The notes: generated by a model not told the origin, from the letters alone. Positions 31,063 through 40,206 are shown, counted from the first letter of the stretch. The stretch is 62,629 nucleotides of DNA from Bacillota bacterium (GCA_017405645.1 JAFQZZ010000025.1:1-62629); one strand, 5' to 3'. Numbers and translations: made by a program.

Positions 31063-31701
31063 TTATCTTTTATCCTCCGCATTTGCAGTTTGAACATCAG
31101 ACGGTGCGGGAGCAGCAATCAGGTGCCTGATAAAGTCCATCGAGTTCTTTTGCGCACCCAGCAGCTTTTCCGTAATGTCGATGAAAACATCGATATCCCT
31201 GTCCGTGAAACTGCCTTCATCAAACAGTTCATTGCTTAAAATGAGCATCATCCTGACCCGTTCGGGTATGTAATCGCAGGAAAAGATTCCCTGTTCCATG
31301 CCCTCTTCGACCACCTTGCTGAGAAGGGGAACGACTTTTTCGACCAGTTTCTGCTTGATCCGTTGGTGCATGATAATGTTTTCGGGACGCATGAGCGCTC
31401 CCTCGATCGGCTGTTCCTCGGGTTCGGGCCGGATCGATGCGATGATGGCCACCATCTTCTGCAGTGCCGGCATATCGGAATCAAGGATGGATACGGCCGC
31501 TTCCGTTTCCTTTTCGATCATCATTTCAATCACTGCTTCCAGCGTCTGTTCCTTGCTCTTGAAATAGTAATAATAGGTTCCCTTGGCAATGCCGGCCTCG
31601 TTGATGATATCGTCGATGCTGGTGTTTTCATATCCTTTTGATATAAACATCCTGTACGCGATATCCAGCAGTTCCTGTTTTCTTCTTTCACCTTTTTTCA
31701 T
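31063..31701 (-). CDS. TetR-family transcriptional regulator
   Basis: A 212-residue repressor: N-terminal HTH (DIAYRMFISKGYENTSIDDI, then INEAGIAKGTYYYYFKSKE, residues about 12-50) and a helical ligand-binding domain with FIDITEKLLGAQKNS near the end. The start codon follows AAAGGTGATCCAAAG. It sits behind a consensus promoter flanked by two near-identical operators, so autorepression is likely, and it shares the transcript with the CPBP protease. The ligand is unknown. This gene pair is more AT-rich than the flanking genes and may be acquired. Confidence 0.93.
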   Translation of the reverse strand: MKKGERRKQELLDIAYRMFISKGYENTSIDDIINEAGIAKGTYYYYFKSKEQTLEAVIEMMIEKETEAAVSILDSDMPALQKMVAIIASIRPEPEEQPIEGALMRPENIIMHQRIKQKLVEKVVPLLSKVVEEGMEQGIFSCDYIPERVRMMLILSNELFDEGSFTDRDIDVFIDITEKLLGAQKNSMDFIRHLIAAPAPSDVQTANAEDKR

Positions 31702-31718
31702 CTTTGGATCACCTTTTT

Positions 31719-31788
31719 CGACTATTGGTCGGTTTTAGTATATATGCCGGCTCGGCCATTGTCAAGAACCATTTTCGACTATTAGTCG
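31719..31788 (-). promoter_or_regulatory. TetR promoter flanked by twin operators
   Basis: Minus-strand promoter TTGACA (31765-31760), 17 bp, TATACT (31742-31737). Operator 1 CGACTATTGGTCG (31719-31731) lies between -10 and the gene; operator 2 CGACTATTAGTCG (31776-31788), a perfect 6-1-6 palindrome, lies upstream of the -35. Both sit in the same longer context TTTTCGACTATTRGTCGG, a direct repeat 57 bp apart. Confidence 0.88.
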
Positions 31789-31836
31789 GTTTTTTTTAAT
31801 GATTCGCTTTTGGCCGAATGAATAAACAGGAAACTA

Positions 31837-31865
31837 TTGAGAGATTGGAGCCGGAATGATATAAT
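31837..31865 (+). promoter_or_regulatory. Promoter of ychF
   Basis: TTGAGA (31837-31842), 17 bp, TATAAT (31860-31865). Divergent from the TetR promoter; the upstream TetR operator ends 48 bp before this -35. Confidence 0.8.
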
Positions 31866-31903
31866 AATTGATGGATTACAGACAGCAAGGAGATGTTAGA
31901 TAT

Positions 31904-32995
31904 ATGAAATTAGGAATGGTGGGGCTGCCGAACGTCGGCAAGAGCACCCTTTTCAATGCGATCACCAAGGCAGGCGCCCAGGCGGAGAATTATCCCTTCT
32001 GCACCATCGATCCCAACATCGGGGTGGTGCAGGTGCCGGATGAACGGCTGCAGGTCCTGCACGATATGTATAATTCAAAGAAAATCGTCCACACCAGCAT
32101 CGAATTCGTGGACATCGCCGGACTGGTGAAGGGGGCCTCCAAGGGCGAGGGCCTGGGGAACAAGTTCCTCTCCCACATCCGGGAAGTGGACGCCATCATC
32201 CACGTGGTGCGGTGCTTTGAGGACGACAACGTGGTCCACGTGGACGGGAAGATCGGGCCTCTGAAGGACATCGAAACCATCAACCTGGAACTGATCATTT
32301 CCGACGTGGAGCTCATCGACCGCCGGATCCAGAAGACCACCAAGAACCTGAAAGGGGACAAGAGCCTCCAGAAGGAGTTGGACATCCTGAACCGGGTGAA
32401 GGAGGTTCTGGAGCAGGGGCTGTCCGCCCGGACCATGGAACTGACGGAGGACGAGGCGGAATTCGTGAAGACCCTGTGCCTGCTGTCCTACAAGCCGGTG
32501 ATCTACGCTGCCAATGTGTCGGAAGATGATGCCGCGGACGGGGAAGACAATCCGCTGGTGCAGGAAGTAAAGGAATTCGCCGCCAGCGAGCACTCGGAAG
32601 TGGCGGTGATCTGCGCGAAACTGGAGGCGGAGCTGACGGAACTGGACGACGAGGAGCGGACCGTGTTCCTGGAGGAACTGGGAATCGAAGAATCCGGGCT
32701 GGACAAACTGATCAAGGCGTCCTACAGCCTGCTGGACCTGATCTCCTTCCTGACGGCCGGGGAGCCGGAAGTGCGGGCATGGACCATCAAGAAAGGCACC
32801 AAGGCGCCGGGAGCGGCCGGAAAGATCCATTCCGATTTCGAGCGTGGCTTCATCCGGGCAGAGACCGTGGCCTACGACGACCTGATCCGCTGCGGCAGCA
32901 TGACGGCGGCGAAGGAGAAGGGCCTGGTGCGTTCCGAAGGCAAGGATTATGTGGTCAAAGACGGGGACGTGATCCTGTTCCGGTTCAACGTATAA
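31904..32995 (+). CDS. ychF: Redox-regulated ATPase YchF (OLA1 family)
   Basis: Universally conserved ribosome-associated P-loop ATPase (363 aa). Walker A GLPNVGKST (8-16), switch region EFVDIAGLVKGASKGEGLGN, the altered NKxD site NVSEDD that explains ATP rather than GTP preference, a coiled-coil insertion, and the C-terminal TGS domain (LISFLTAGEPEVRAWTIKKG onward; ending KDGDVILFRFNV). AAGGAGATG lies upstream of the ATG at 31904; a longer frame from 31868 lacks a ribosome-binding site. Single-gene unit with its own promoter. Complete and canonical. Confidence 0.97.
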   Translation: MKLGMVGLPNVGKSTLFNAITKAGAQAENYPFCTIDPNIGVVQVPDERLQVLHDMYNSKKIVHTSIEFVDIAGLVKGASKGEGLGNKFLSHIREVDAIIHVVRCFEDDNVVHVDGKIGPLKDIETINLELIISDVELIDRRIQKTTKNLKGDKSLQKELDILNRVKEVLEQGLSARTMELTEDEAEFVKTLCLLSYKPVIYAANVSEDDAADGEDNPLVQEVKEFAASEHSEVAVICAKLEAELTELDDEERTVFLEELGIEESGLDKLIKASYSLLDLISFLTAGEPEVRAWTIKKGTKAPGAAGKIHSDFERGFIRAETVAYDDLIRCGSMTAAKEKGLVRSEGKDYVVKDGDVILFRFNV

Positions 32996-33040
32996 ATTGA
33001 CGATAAAAACGGTTGCTTTTTTGCCTCTGCTATGGCAAAA

Positions 33041-33070
33041 TTGAAGAATGATAAAGGTATTGATTATAAT
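33041..33070 (+). promoter_or_regulatory. Promoter of rubrerythrin gene
   Basis: TTGAAG (33041-33046), 18 bp, TATAAT (33065-33070); start codon 27 bp further on. Confidence 0.75.
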
Positions 33071-33096
33071 TTAATGACAATAGGAGGTAGATTATT

Positions 33097-33642
33097 ATGA
33101 AATGGGTATGCTCTATTTGCGGTTATACTGCTGAAGGTCCGGAAGCTCCGGAACAGTGTCCGGTATGTAAGGCTCCGGCTTCCAAATTCAACAAGAAGGA
33201 TGAAGGCGCTGAACTGAGCTGGGCATCCGAACACATCGTTGGCATCGCGCAGGGCGTGGATCCGGAAATCGTGGAATCCCTGAGAATGGAATTCGCCGGT
33301 GAATGCTCTGAAGTAGGTATGTATCTGGCAATGTCCAGAGCTGCTTTCCGTGAAGGTTATCCGGAAATCGGCATGTACTGGGAACAGGCTGCGATGGAAG
33401 AAGCCAACCACGCTGCAAGATATGCGGAACTGCTGGGCGAAGTCGTTTCTCCTTCCAGCAAGGAAAACCTGCAGAAGAGAGTCGAAGCGGAAAACGGCGC
33501 TTGCGCCGGCAAGACCGCTCTGGCAAAGAAGTGCAAGGAACTGGGCCTGGATGCGCTGCATGACACCATCCACGAAATGGCCAGGGACGAAGCCAGACAC
33601 GGCCAGGCATTCAAGGGTCTGTTAGACAGATACTTTGGTTAA
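33097..33642 (+). CDS. Reverse-type rubrerythrin
   Basis: A 181-residue peroxide reductase with the rubredoxin domain at the N-terminus ([20 protein letters not shown], then VC) and the ferritin-like diiron domain after it ([38 protein letters not shown]). This order is the reverse rubrerythrin of clostridia, usually induced by oxygen and fed by NADH via a rubredoxin reductase. AGGAGG precedes the ATG. Codons are strongly biased toward GAA, GGT, GCT and CCG compared with neighbours, suggesting high expression. Independent promoter and terminator. It is a separate lineage from the fusion protein at 17714-18895. Confidence 0.95.
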   Translation: MKWVCSICGYTAEGPEAPEQCPVCKAPASKFNKKDEGAELSWASEHIVGIAQGVDPEIVESLRMEFAGECSEVGMYLAMSRAAFREGYPEIGMYWEQAAMEEANHAARYAELLGEVVSPSSKENLQKRVEAENGACAGKTALAKKCKELGLDALHDTIHEMARDEARHGQAFKGLLDRYFG

Positions 33643-33681
33643 ATAAATCCGAAATTTATTCGGATAATAGCGAGATTCGGA

Positions 33682-33713
33682 AGAGACTTCTCAATAGGGG
33701 GAGTCTCTTTTTC
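33682..33713 (+). terminator. Terminator of rubrerythrin gene
   Basis: AGAGACT (33682-33688) pairs with AGTCTCT (33702-33708), followed by TTTTTC. A smaller hairpin ATCCGAAAT/ATTCGGAT precedes it. Confidence 0.8.
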
Positions 33714-33908
33714 ACGTTTATTCGGATTGCGGGCGCCGGTTCAGGATTTCCTTTCGGCGGGAACGGCAGATGGGGAAACAGCGGATATTCCATTCCTTTT
33801 CGTCCGGGTGTATAATATAAAAAGGAAACTGAAGACGGAAATGCGGATCCGCAAAGTGAAAGATCCGCAGTTTCCGGCCCCTTTCAAAAGAATTAAGGAG
33901 GGAAAACT

Positions 33909-35408
33909 ATGGCAGTAAATTTCAAGGAAAAATACGGACTGTTTATCGGAGGCGAATGGCGTGATGCTTCCGACGGCAAGACTTTTTCAGCAACGAATCC
34001 GGCAAATGGCGAACACCTGGCATATTGTGCAGAGGCTACGGAGGAAGATGTGGACGCGGCCGTAAAGGCGGCATGGAAAGCATTCCCCGCATGGAGAGAT
34101 GTTCAGCCACAGGACAGAGCGGAGATCCTGCTGAAGATCGCCGATCGTATCGATGAAAACGCAGAACTTCTGGCAGCGGTGGAAACACTGGACAACGGCA
34201 AACCGATCCGTGAGACCACCTTCATCGACGTTCCCTGGTCTTCCGAGCATTTCCGGTATTTCGCCGGCGCGATCCTGACACAGCAGGGCAGCGCAGCCGT
34301 ACTGAATACACCGAACATCACCGGCAACTGCCTGAGCATCGTGCTCCACGAGCCCATCGGCGTTGTTGGCCAGATCGTTCCCTGGAACTTCCCGTTCCTG
34401 ATGGCCGCATGGAAACTGGCTCCGGTACTGGCAGCCGGCGACTGCACCGTCATCAAATCTTCGTCCAACACCCCGCTGAGCCTGATCGTGTTCCTCGAAC
34501 TGATCGAAGACCTGATTCCTCCGGGAGTCATCAACATGATCACCGGTAAGGGCTCCAAGGCAGGGCAGTACATCCTGGATCACCCGGGCTTCCGGAAACT
34601 GGCCTTCACCGGCTCCACCGAAGTCGGCATGAGCATCGCGAAAGCGGCGGCGGACAAGCTGATCCCGGCCACACTGGAACTGGGCGGCAAGAGCGCCAAC
34701 ATCTACTTCGACGACTGCAACTTCGACCAGGCCATCGACGGCCTGCAGGTCGGCATCCTGTTCAACCAGGGTCAGGTATGCTGCGCCGGCTCCCGTGTCT
34801 TCGTACAGGAAGGCATCTACGACAAGTTCGTGGCGGCGGCCGTCAAAGCTTTCGAAACAGTCAAGCAGGGTGACAGCATGGATATGAACACCCAGATCGG
34901 TTCCCAGATCAACGAAGACCAGATCAACAAGATCGCTTCGTACATCGAGATCGCGAAACAGGAAGGCGCTACCATCGCCACCGGCGGTGAGAGAAACACC
35001 GAAGGCGACTTGGCGAAGGGCTGCTTCTTTAAGCCGACCCTGATCACCAATGTCACCAACGACATGCGCGTGGCTCAGGAAGAGATCTTCGGGCCGGTAG
35101 CCGTCGTCATCAAGTTCAAGACCGAGGAAGAAGTCATCGACATGGCGAACGACAGCAACTACGGCCTGGGCGGCGCGGTATGGACCAGAGACATCTACAA
35201 GGCTCTCCGCGTATCCAGAGCGATCGAGACCGGACGTATGTGGGTCAACACCTATAACCAGATCCCGGCGGGCGCTCCGTTCGGCGGCTACAAGGATTCC
35301 GGTATCGGCCGTGAGACCGACCTGAGCATCCTGGAAGCTTACACCCAGCAGAAGAACATCTTCATCAACCTGGATGAAGGCACCACCGGATTCTATCCGC
35401 AGGAATAA
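33909..35408 (+). CDS. NAD(P)+-dependent aldehyde dehydrogenase
   Basis: A 499-residue cytoplasmic enzyme that oxidises an aldehyde to the acid. Cofactor-binding IVPWNFPFLMAAWKLAPVL, TGSTEVG (Rossmann), general base in LELGGKSANI (Glu), nucleophile C291 in NQGQVCCAGSR, and EEIFGPV near the C-terminus are intact. Overall similarity is to the classical ALDH1/2-like family, not to acylating EutE/AdhE types. AAGGAGG is 7 nt upstream of the ATG. A -10 TATAAT (33811-33816) lies about 95 bp upstream. Codon choice looks optimised (high expression). A tiny Cys-rich gene overlaps its stop codon. Substrate unknown. Confidence 0.95.
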   Translation: MAVNFKEKYGLFIGGEWRDASDGKTFSATNPANGEHLAYCAEATEEDVDAAVKAAWKAFPAWRDVQPQDRAEILLKIADRIDENAELLAAVETLDNGKPIRETTFIDVPWSSEHFRYFAGAILTQQGSAAVLNTPNITGNCLSIVLHEPIGVVGQIVPWNFPFLMAAWKLAPVLAAGDCTVIKSSSNTPLSLIVFLELIEDLIPPGVINMITGKGSKAGQYILDHPGFRKLAFTGSTEVGMSIAKAAADKLIPATLELGGKSANIYFDDCNFDQAIDGLQVGILFNQGQVCCAGSRVFVQEGIYDKFVAAAVKAFETVKQGDSMDMNTQIGSQINEDQINKIASYIEIAKQEGATIATGGERNTEGDLAKGCFFKPTLITNVTNDMRVAQEEIFGPVAVVIKFKTEEEVIDMANDSNYGLGGAVWTRDIYKALRVSRAIETGRMWVNTYNQIPAGAPFGGYKDSGIGRETDLSILEAYTQQKNIFINLDEGTTGFYPQE

Positions 35409-35602
35409 TGAACAGCGAAGACAAGAAAGAGTGGAAATGCTTCGAATATATCTGCCCCAATTACCCGAAATGCGAGCGGGCGGCAGGCAGCTGCTGTGCG
35501 GTGGATGATTTCTTCGAAGACGTCACCTTGAAAAAAGAACAATGCTTTGATCTGCCGGAGAAGCCGTTTTTCAGAGAGAAAAAGAAAAGATGGCGGCCGT
35601 AA
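35408..35602 (+). CDS. Small cysteine-rich protein (64 aa)
   Basis: Not recognised. A 64-residue hydrophilic protein with six cysteines: C11, C16 and C22 (KCFEYICPNYPKCERA), C29-C30 (GSCCAVDD) and C46 (KKEQCFDL). The first three could form a small metal site. The basic tail ends KKKRWRP. Its ATG overlaps the aldehyde dehydrogenase stop (TAATG), so translation is coupled, and a terminator follows 20 bp after its stop; both support it as a real gene. Possible accessory or metal-binding partner of the dehydrogenase. Confidence 0.7.
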   Translation: MNSEDKKEWKCFEYICPNYPKCERAAGSCCAVDDFFEDVTLKKEQCFDLPEKPFFREKKKRWRP

Positions 35603-35622
35603 GGTCAAGTGAAAAAAGGAAG

Positions 35623-35652
35623 GAAGGGTGCCCCGGCAGGCACCCTTCTTTC
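35623..35652 (+). terminator. Terminator after the aldehyde dehydrogenase operon
   Basis: GAAGGGTGCC (35623-35632) pairs with GGCACCCTTC (35639-35648), followed by TTTCGT. Confidence 0.8.
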
Positions 35653-35781
35653 GTCATAAATTCGTCATAAAAAGGTAAGGAAAATGTCCTTGAATGCCTC
35701 CGGCTTCCGTTATACAATCGCAATGACAGGAAGAAATGCTTGTCAAAGGGATAAATGGGATTTCGATTGGAGGTAACCAAA

Positions 35782-36687
35782 ATGAATCATAGAAAGAAAA
35801 CGAGCACATTCAAACGGATGTTAGCCTTTGGCGTTGCCGCGGCGCTGGTCCTGGGGTCTATGATCCCGGCCTTTGCGGATTCCAGCAATACGTACGTGTC
35901 CCTGGGGGCGGACCTCACCGCTGAACAGCGGGCCACGGTGCTCCAGATCTTCGGCCTGACGGAAGCGGATCTGTCGGAGATCGAGGTGGCGCAGGTCACC
36001 AACGCCATGGAACACCAGTACCTGGACAACTACCTGCCGGCCAGTGTCATCGGCACGAAGGCTCTGTCCTGCGTGCGGGTGGACAAGACCGACAGCCGGG
36101 GGATCCGGGTCACCACCCACAACATCTCCTACTGCACGGAAGGGATGTACCAGAACGCTCTGACCACCGCCGGCATTGAAAACGCCGACGTGACCGTGGC
36201 GGCTCCCTTCAGCATCTCCGGCACCGCCGGACTGGTAGGCGCCATGCAGGCGTACCAGGGCATCACCGGCAAGAAGATCAATGAAGAGAACGCCGATGCG
36301 GCCATCCAGGAGATCGTCACCACCGGCGAACTGGGGGAAGCCCTGGGCAATGAAAACGCCGAAAACGTCATCGCGCTGGTGAAGCAGAAAGTGGCGGAAT
36401 CCAAGGGCGCTTCCGATGAGGAGATCCTGCAGATGATCGACGAAGGCTGCAAGGAAATCGGCGTCTCCCTGACCGATGCGGAAAAGCAGCAGGTGCTGGC
36501 GCTGATGAAGAAAATCGCCAAGCTGGACCTGGATACCGACAAACTGATGGAACAGGCCAGCAACATTTACGACCGGCTGAAGGATATGGGCGTGGATGTC
36601 AGCGATCTGGACAAGGACACCCTCCTCAGCGGACTGAAAAAGATCTTCGAAGGATTCATGAATTTCCTGAAAGGTCTGTTCTCCTAA
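35782..36687 (+). CDS. DUF1002 secreted protein
   Basis: A 301-residue exported protein. Signal peptide ends at AFA-DS (about residue 33). The segment SLGADLTAEQRATVLQIFGL followed by VIGTKALSCVRV and the VTVAAPFSISGTAGLVGAM strand are typical of DUF1002 proteins, common in Firmicutes. The C-terminal third is helical, with a repeat of Asp-rich turns (DLDTDK, DVSDLDKD) and an amphipathic end MNFLKGLFS that could touch the membrane. GGAGGTAA lies 8 nt before the ATG at 35782. Function unknown. Single-gene unit. Confidence 0.9.
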   Translation: MNHRKKTSTFKRMLAFGVAAALVLGSMIPAFADSSNTYVSLGADLTAEQRATVLQIFGLTEADLSEIEVAQVTNAMEHQYLDNYLPASVIGTKALSCVRVDKTDSRGIRVTTHNISYCTEGMYQNALTTAGIENADVTVAAPFSISGTAGLVGAMQAYQGITGKKINEENADAAIQEIVTTGELGEALGNENAENVIALVKQKVAESKGASDEEILQMIDEGCKEIGVSLTDAEKQQVLALMKKIAKLDLDTDKLMEQASNIYDRLKDMGVDVSDLDKDTLLSGLKKIFEGFMNFLKGLFS

Positions 36688-36709
36688 ATAAGAGATATGG
36701 CAATAAACC

Positions 36710-36746
36710 GGGAACCGGGCTTCATGCCCGGTTCCCCCTATTTTTT
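36710..36746 (+). terminator. Terminator of the DUF1002 gene
   Basis: GGGAACCGGGC-ttcat-GCCCGGTTCCC, 11-bp stem, then CCTATTTTTT. Confidence 0.9.
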
Positions 36747-36765
36747 GCCGGTTCCAATCTCCCCC

Positions 36766-36795
36766 TTGCTTTACACCCCCCGGAGAATGTATAAT
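36766..36795 (+). promoter_or_regulatory. Promoter of the zapA-mutS2 operon
   Basis: TTGCTT (36766-36771), 18 bp, TATAAT (36790-36795). It probably starts the long transcript running through zapA, mutS2 and downstream genes. Confidence 0.65.
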
Positions 36796-36826
36796 ATAAT
36801 GATATGAAACAAGGAGGAACGCCGTT

Positions 36827-37345
36827 ATGGAAGAAAAGAAAACGATAGCGACCGAAATCACGGTCAACGGAAAAAAATACAGGATCTGCGGCGATTCCTC
36901 GCCGAAGGACATCCATCGGTACGCCAAGTACGTCAACGACAAGATCGACGAACTCCACAGGCAGGGAGCCACCGGCAACCAGGGGGATTTCATGACCCTG
37001 ACCGCCATCAACATCGCGGAGGACCTGTTCCGGATCAAGCAGGACCGGGACGAGGCCCTGGACGTGATCCTGGCGAAGAACCGGGAACTGGAAGACTTCA
37101 GCCGCGCCCGGCAGGACGGGGTGGACCTGACCGCCGCGGAAATGTTCCGGCTGGAGGATTCGGAAGACGACCTGGCCGTTTTTGAAGCGGAGCTGGAGCG
37201 GTACCGGAACGAGGCGGACCGGCTGCGGGAAGAGAACTACTTCCTGAACCGGTACATCGAGGACCTGAAGGAAGAGATCCAAAGCCTGAAAGACATGCAC
37301 CTGCAGATGCAGCTGTTTATCCCGGAGGACGAGACTGATGAATGA
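36827..37345 (+). CDS. zapA: Cell division protein ZapA, long form
   Basis: FtsZ-ring stabiliser. The N-terminal 95 residues match ZapA (TEITVNGKKYRICGDSSP, YAKYVNDKIDEL, FMTLTAINIAEDLFRIKQ). The protein is 172 residues, nearly twice the usual 85-100, because of a C-terminal coiled coil (FEAELERYRNEADRLREENY, YIEDLKEEIQSLKDMH). Order zapA-mutS2 is typical of Firmicutes. AAGGAGG lies upstream of the ATG and the stop overlaps mutS2 by 8 nt. The long coiled coil might bridge FtsZ filaments at a larger distance or bind another partner. Confidence 0.92.
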   Translation: MEEKKTIATEITVNGKKYRICGDSSPKDIHRYAKYVNDKIDELHRQGATGNQGDFMTLTAINIAEDLFRIKQDRDEALDVILAKNRELEDFSRARQDGVDLTAAEMFRLEDSEDDLAVFEAELERYRNEADRLREENYFLNRYIEDLKEEIQSLKDMHLQMQLFIPEDETDE

Positions 37346-39707
37346 GCGGACACTGCGCGTTCTGGAATACAACAAGATACTGGAATTGCTGGCGGAGCAG
37401 GCGGTGAGCCGGGCGGCCAAGCGGCTGGCCCTGGACCTGCAGCCTTCCGACAGCGTATACGATATCCGGGAGATGCTGTCGGAGACCACGGAAGCGGTTT
37501 CCGTCATTGTCCAGAAGGGGGCCCTGCCCATCGGCGGGATCAACGACATCCTGCCCTACCTGAAGTTTGCCCGGAAGGGTGGCAGCCTGACCCCGAAAGA
37601 ACTGCTGGAAGTCCGGCAGAACCTCTACACCGCCCGGAATATCGTCTCCCACCTGAAGACCGACGTGGAAGTGAAGGGCGCCATCGCGGACTACGCGGCG
37701 GCCATCACCGTCTGCAAGCCGGAGGAGGAAGAGATCGACCGGTGCATCCTGTCGGAGGACGCCATCGCCGACAGCGCCAGCGCGGAGCTTCGGAGCATCC
37801 GCCGGGCCATGACGAAGAAAAACGAGGAACTGCGGGCGAAGATGAGCAGCATCGTCTCCTCCCGTGACAATAAAGACGTGCTGCAGGACAGCGTCATCAC
37901 CATCCGGCAGGGCCGGTACGTGATTCCGGTGAAAAAGGAACACCGGGCGGAAGTGGCCGGTATCGTCCATGACCAGTCCGCCACCGGCGCGACCCTCTTC
38001 ATCGAGCCCCAGTCCATCGTGAACCTGAACAATGAACTGCGGGAACTGCAGCTGAAGGAAGAGGCGGAGATTGCCCGGATCCTGGAACAGCTGTCTGGCA
38101 TGGTGGCCGACAAGGCCCCCGGCATCGAAGCCAACCAGGATATCCTGATCCGGCTGGATTTCGCTTTTGCGAAGGCGAAGCTGGCCCTGCAGATGAAGGG
38201 GATCGAAGCCCGCCTGAACGACGACGGATACCTGCGGATCAAGCAGGGGAGGCACCCCCTGATCGACCGGAAGAAAGTGGTGCCCATGAGCGTGGAACTG
38301 GGGAAGACCTACGATTCCCTGGTGATCACGGGGCCCAACACCGGCGGCAAGACCGTCACCTTAAAGACGGTGGGGCTGATGGTGCTGATGAACCAGTCGG
38401 GGCTCCACATCCCGGCGGAGATTGGGACCACCCTGCCGGTATTCAAGGAAGTCTTTGCGGACATCGGCGACGAGCAGAGCATCGAACAGAGCCTGTCCAC
38501 CTTCTCCTCCCACATGAAGAACATCGTGGAGATCGTGGGAGAGGCCGGACTGGATTGTCTGGTGCTGTTGGACGAGCTGGGCGCCGGGACCGACCCCACG
38601 GAGGGGGCGGCGCTGGCCATCTCGATCCTGGATTATTTGATGGGACGGGGCGCCAAGACCATGGCCACCACCCACTATACCGAACTGAAGAAATACGCTT
38701 TGGCCACGGCCGGCGTGGAGAACGGCTCCATGGAATTCAACGTGGAGACCTTAAGCCCCACCTACCGGCTGATCATCGGCGTGGCCGGGAAGTCCAACGC
38801 CTTTGAAATCTCCGCCAAGCTGGGGCTGCCGGAGGAACTGATCGGCGAGGCCCGGGGGTTGCTGGAACAGGGCGACATCGAATTCGAGGATCTGATCGCC
38901 CAGATCAACGAGGACCGCAAGCTGGCGGAAGCGGAGCGGGCGGAAGCCGAAGCCGCTAACGAGGAGATCCAGAAGCTGAAGGACGACCTGGCGAAGCAGA
39001 AGGAAAAGATGGCCCAGCAGAAGGAAAAGGCCATGAAGCGGGCCCGGGAGGAAGCCCGGGAGAGGGTGAAGGAGATGAAGGAATTCTCCGACTCCGTCTT
39101 CAAGGAACTGCGGGAACTGGAGAAGATGCAGGACCCGAAGATGCGGAACCGCAGCCTGGAGGAAGTGCGCCGGAAAGTGAAGAGCCGCTCGGACAAATAC
39201 GCCGAGGCCCTGGTCGATACTCCGGTGAACACGGAACCGGCGAAGCTCAGCGACCTGAAGCCCGGCGTCAGCGTGTACCTGGTGAACATCGACCAGAAGG
39301 GCACCGTGGTGACGGCTCCGGACGAAAACGGGAACCTGCAGGTGCAGGTGGGGCTGATGAAGGTCAATGCGAAAGCGAAGGACCTGCAGAAGCTGCAGGA
39401 CGCGCCGGACGAAAAGAAGATGCGGAGCAAATACGCATCCATGTACAAGGAAAAAACGAAGAACATCAGCACCAGCTGCGACGTCCGGGGGAACGACCTG
39501 GATTCCGCTGCGGCGCTGGTGGACAAATACATCGATGACGCCTACATCGCGGGCCTGAAGCAGGTCACCATCATCCACGGCAAGGGCGAGGGGATCCTGC
39601 GGGAAGGCCTGAAGCCCCTGTTCCGGAAGAACAAACATGTGAAGAAGTTCCGGACCGGGATGCCGTCGGAAGGCGGCGCCGGCGTCACCGTATTGGAACT
39701 GAAATAG
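37338..39707 (+). CDS. mutS2: Endonuclease MutS2
   Basis: A 789-residue MutS-family ATPase without mismatch-recognition domain. In low-GC Gram-positives it acts on recombination intermediates or on collided ribosomes. Walker A GPNTGGKT at 332-339, Walker B LVLLDELGAGTDPTEG, STFSSHM signature, then a long coiled-coil arm (about 520-640, rich in Glu/Lys/Arg), a KOW-like segment, and the C-terminal Smr nuclease domain with DVRGNDLDSAAALVDKYID and HGKGEGILREGL (His747). All motifs intact. It overlaps zapA. Confidence 0.96.
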   Translation: MNERTLRVLEYNKILELLAEQAVSRAAKRLALDLQPSDSVYDIREMLSETTEAVSVIVQKGALPIGGINDILPYLKFARKGGSLTPKELLEVRQNLYTARNIVSHLKTDVEVKGAIADYAAAITVCKPEEEEIDRCILSEDAIADSASAELRSIRRAMTKKNEELRAKMSSIVSSRDNKDVLQDSVITIRQGRYVIPVKKEHRAEVAGIVHDQSATGATLFIEPQSIVNLNNELRELQLKEEAEIARILEQLSGMVADKAPGIEANQDILIRLDFAFAKAKLALQMKGIEARLNDDGYLRIKQGRHPLIDRKKVVPMSVELGKTYDSLVITGPNTGGKTVTLKTVGLMVLMNQSGLHIPAEIGTTLPVFKEVFADIGDEQSIEQSLSTFSSHMKNIVEIVGEAGLDCLVLLDELGAGTDPTEGAALAISILDYLMGRGAKTMATTHYTELKKYALATAGVENGSMEFNVETLSPTYRLIIGVAGKSNAFEISAKLGLPEELIGEARGLLEQGDIEFEDLIAQINEDRKLAEAERAEAEAANEEIQKLKDDLAKQKEKMAQQKEKAMKRAREEARERVKEMKEFSDSVFKELRELEKMQDPKMRNRSLEEVRRKVKSRSDKYAEALVDTPVNTEPAKLSDLKPGVSVYLVNIDQKGTVVTAPDENGNLQVQVGLMKVNAKAKDLQKLQDAPDEKKMRSKYASMYKEKTKNISTSCDVRGNDLDSAAALVDKYIDDAYIAGLKQVTIIHGKGEGILREGLKPLFRKNKHVKKFRTGMPSEGGAGVTVLELK

Positions 39708-39720
39708 AGGAAAAAGAAGA

Positions 39721-40194
39721 GTGTTTTACGCGATCAGCGCCTGCCTGGCGGGCGAAAACTGCAAATACAGCGGCGGAAACAACCGGAACGAAGCAATCGT
39801 TTCCCTTTGCGAAAGCCGTCCCTGCGTGCTGATCTGCCCGGAGCGGACCGGAGGACTGAAGACCCCCCGGGCGCCGGCGGAGATCATCGGCGGCACCGGT
39901 GAAGATGTGCTGGCGGGACAGGCGAAAGTCATGGACTCAGAGGGCAGGGACCGGACGGAGGCTTTCATGAAAGGCGCACTGCTCAGCCTGGCACAGGTCT
40001 GGGAAGCCGCCGGGGACGAAACGGAGATCTGCGCCGTGCTGAAGGCGAAGAGCCCGTCCTGCGGATCGGGACTGATCTACGACGGGACCTTTTCCGGGAC
40101 GAAGATCCCGGGAAACGGCGTGACGGCCGCCCTGTTCAAAAGAGAAGGAATACGGGTCCTGACGGAAGAGGAATTCGTTCCGCCCGTTGATTGA
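39721..40194 (+). CDS. DUF523 family protein
   Basis: A 157-residue cytoplasmic protein: ISACLAGENCKYSGGNN at the N-terminus, LICPERTGGLKTPRAPAEI, and LKAKSPSCGSG are the DUF523 hallmarks, with conserved cysteines that suggest metal or Fe-S binding. The function is unknown. The start is GTG at 39721 (AGAGGAAAAAGAAGA upstream), 13 bp after mutS2. It is followed 12 bp later by the PH-domain gene; part of the zapA-mutS2 run. Confidence 0.9.
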   Translation: MFYAISACLAGENCKYSGGNNRNEAIVSLCESRPCVLICPERTGGLKTPRAPAEIIGGTGEDVLAGQAKVMDSEGRDRTEAFMKGALLSLAQVWEAAGDETEICAVLKAKSPSCGSGLIYDGTFSGTKIPGNGVTAALFKREGIRVLTEEEFVPPVD

Positions 40195-40206
40195 GGAGGA
40201 GAGAAT

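Noticed and set aside
33727..33918. A 63-residue open frame upstream of the aldehyde dehydrogenase gene
   Set aside because: It spans the likely promoter (TATAAT at 33811), overlaps the next start codon and has no ribosome-binding site or recognisable sequence.
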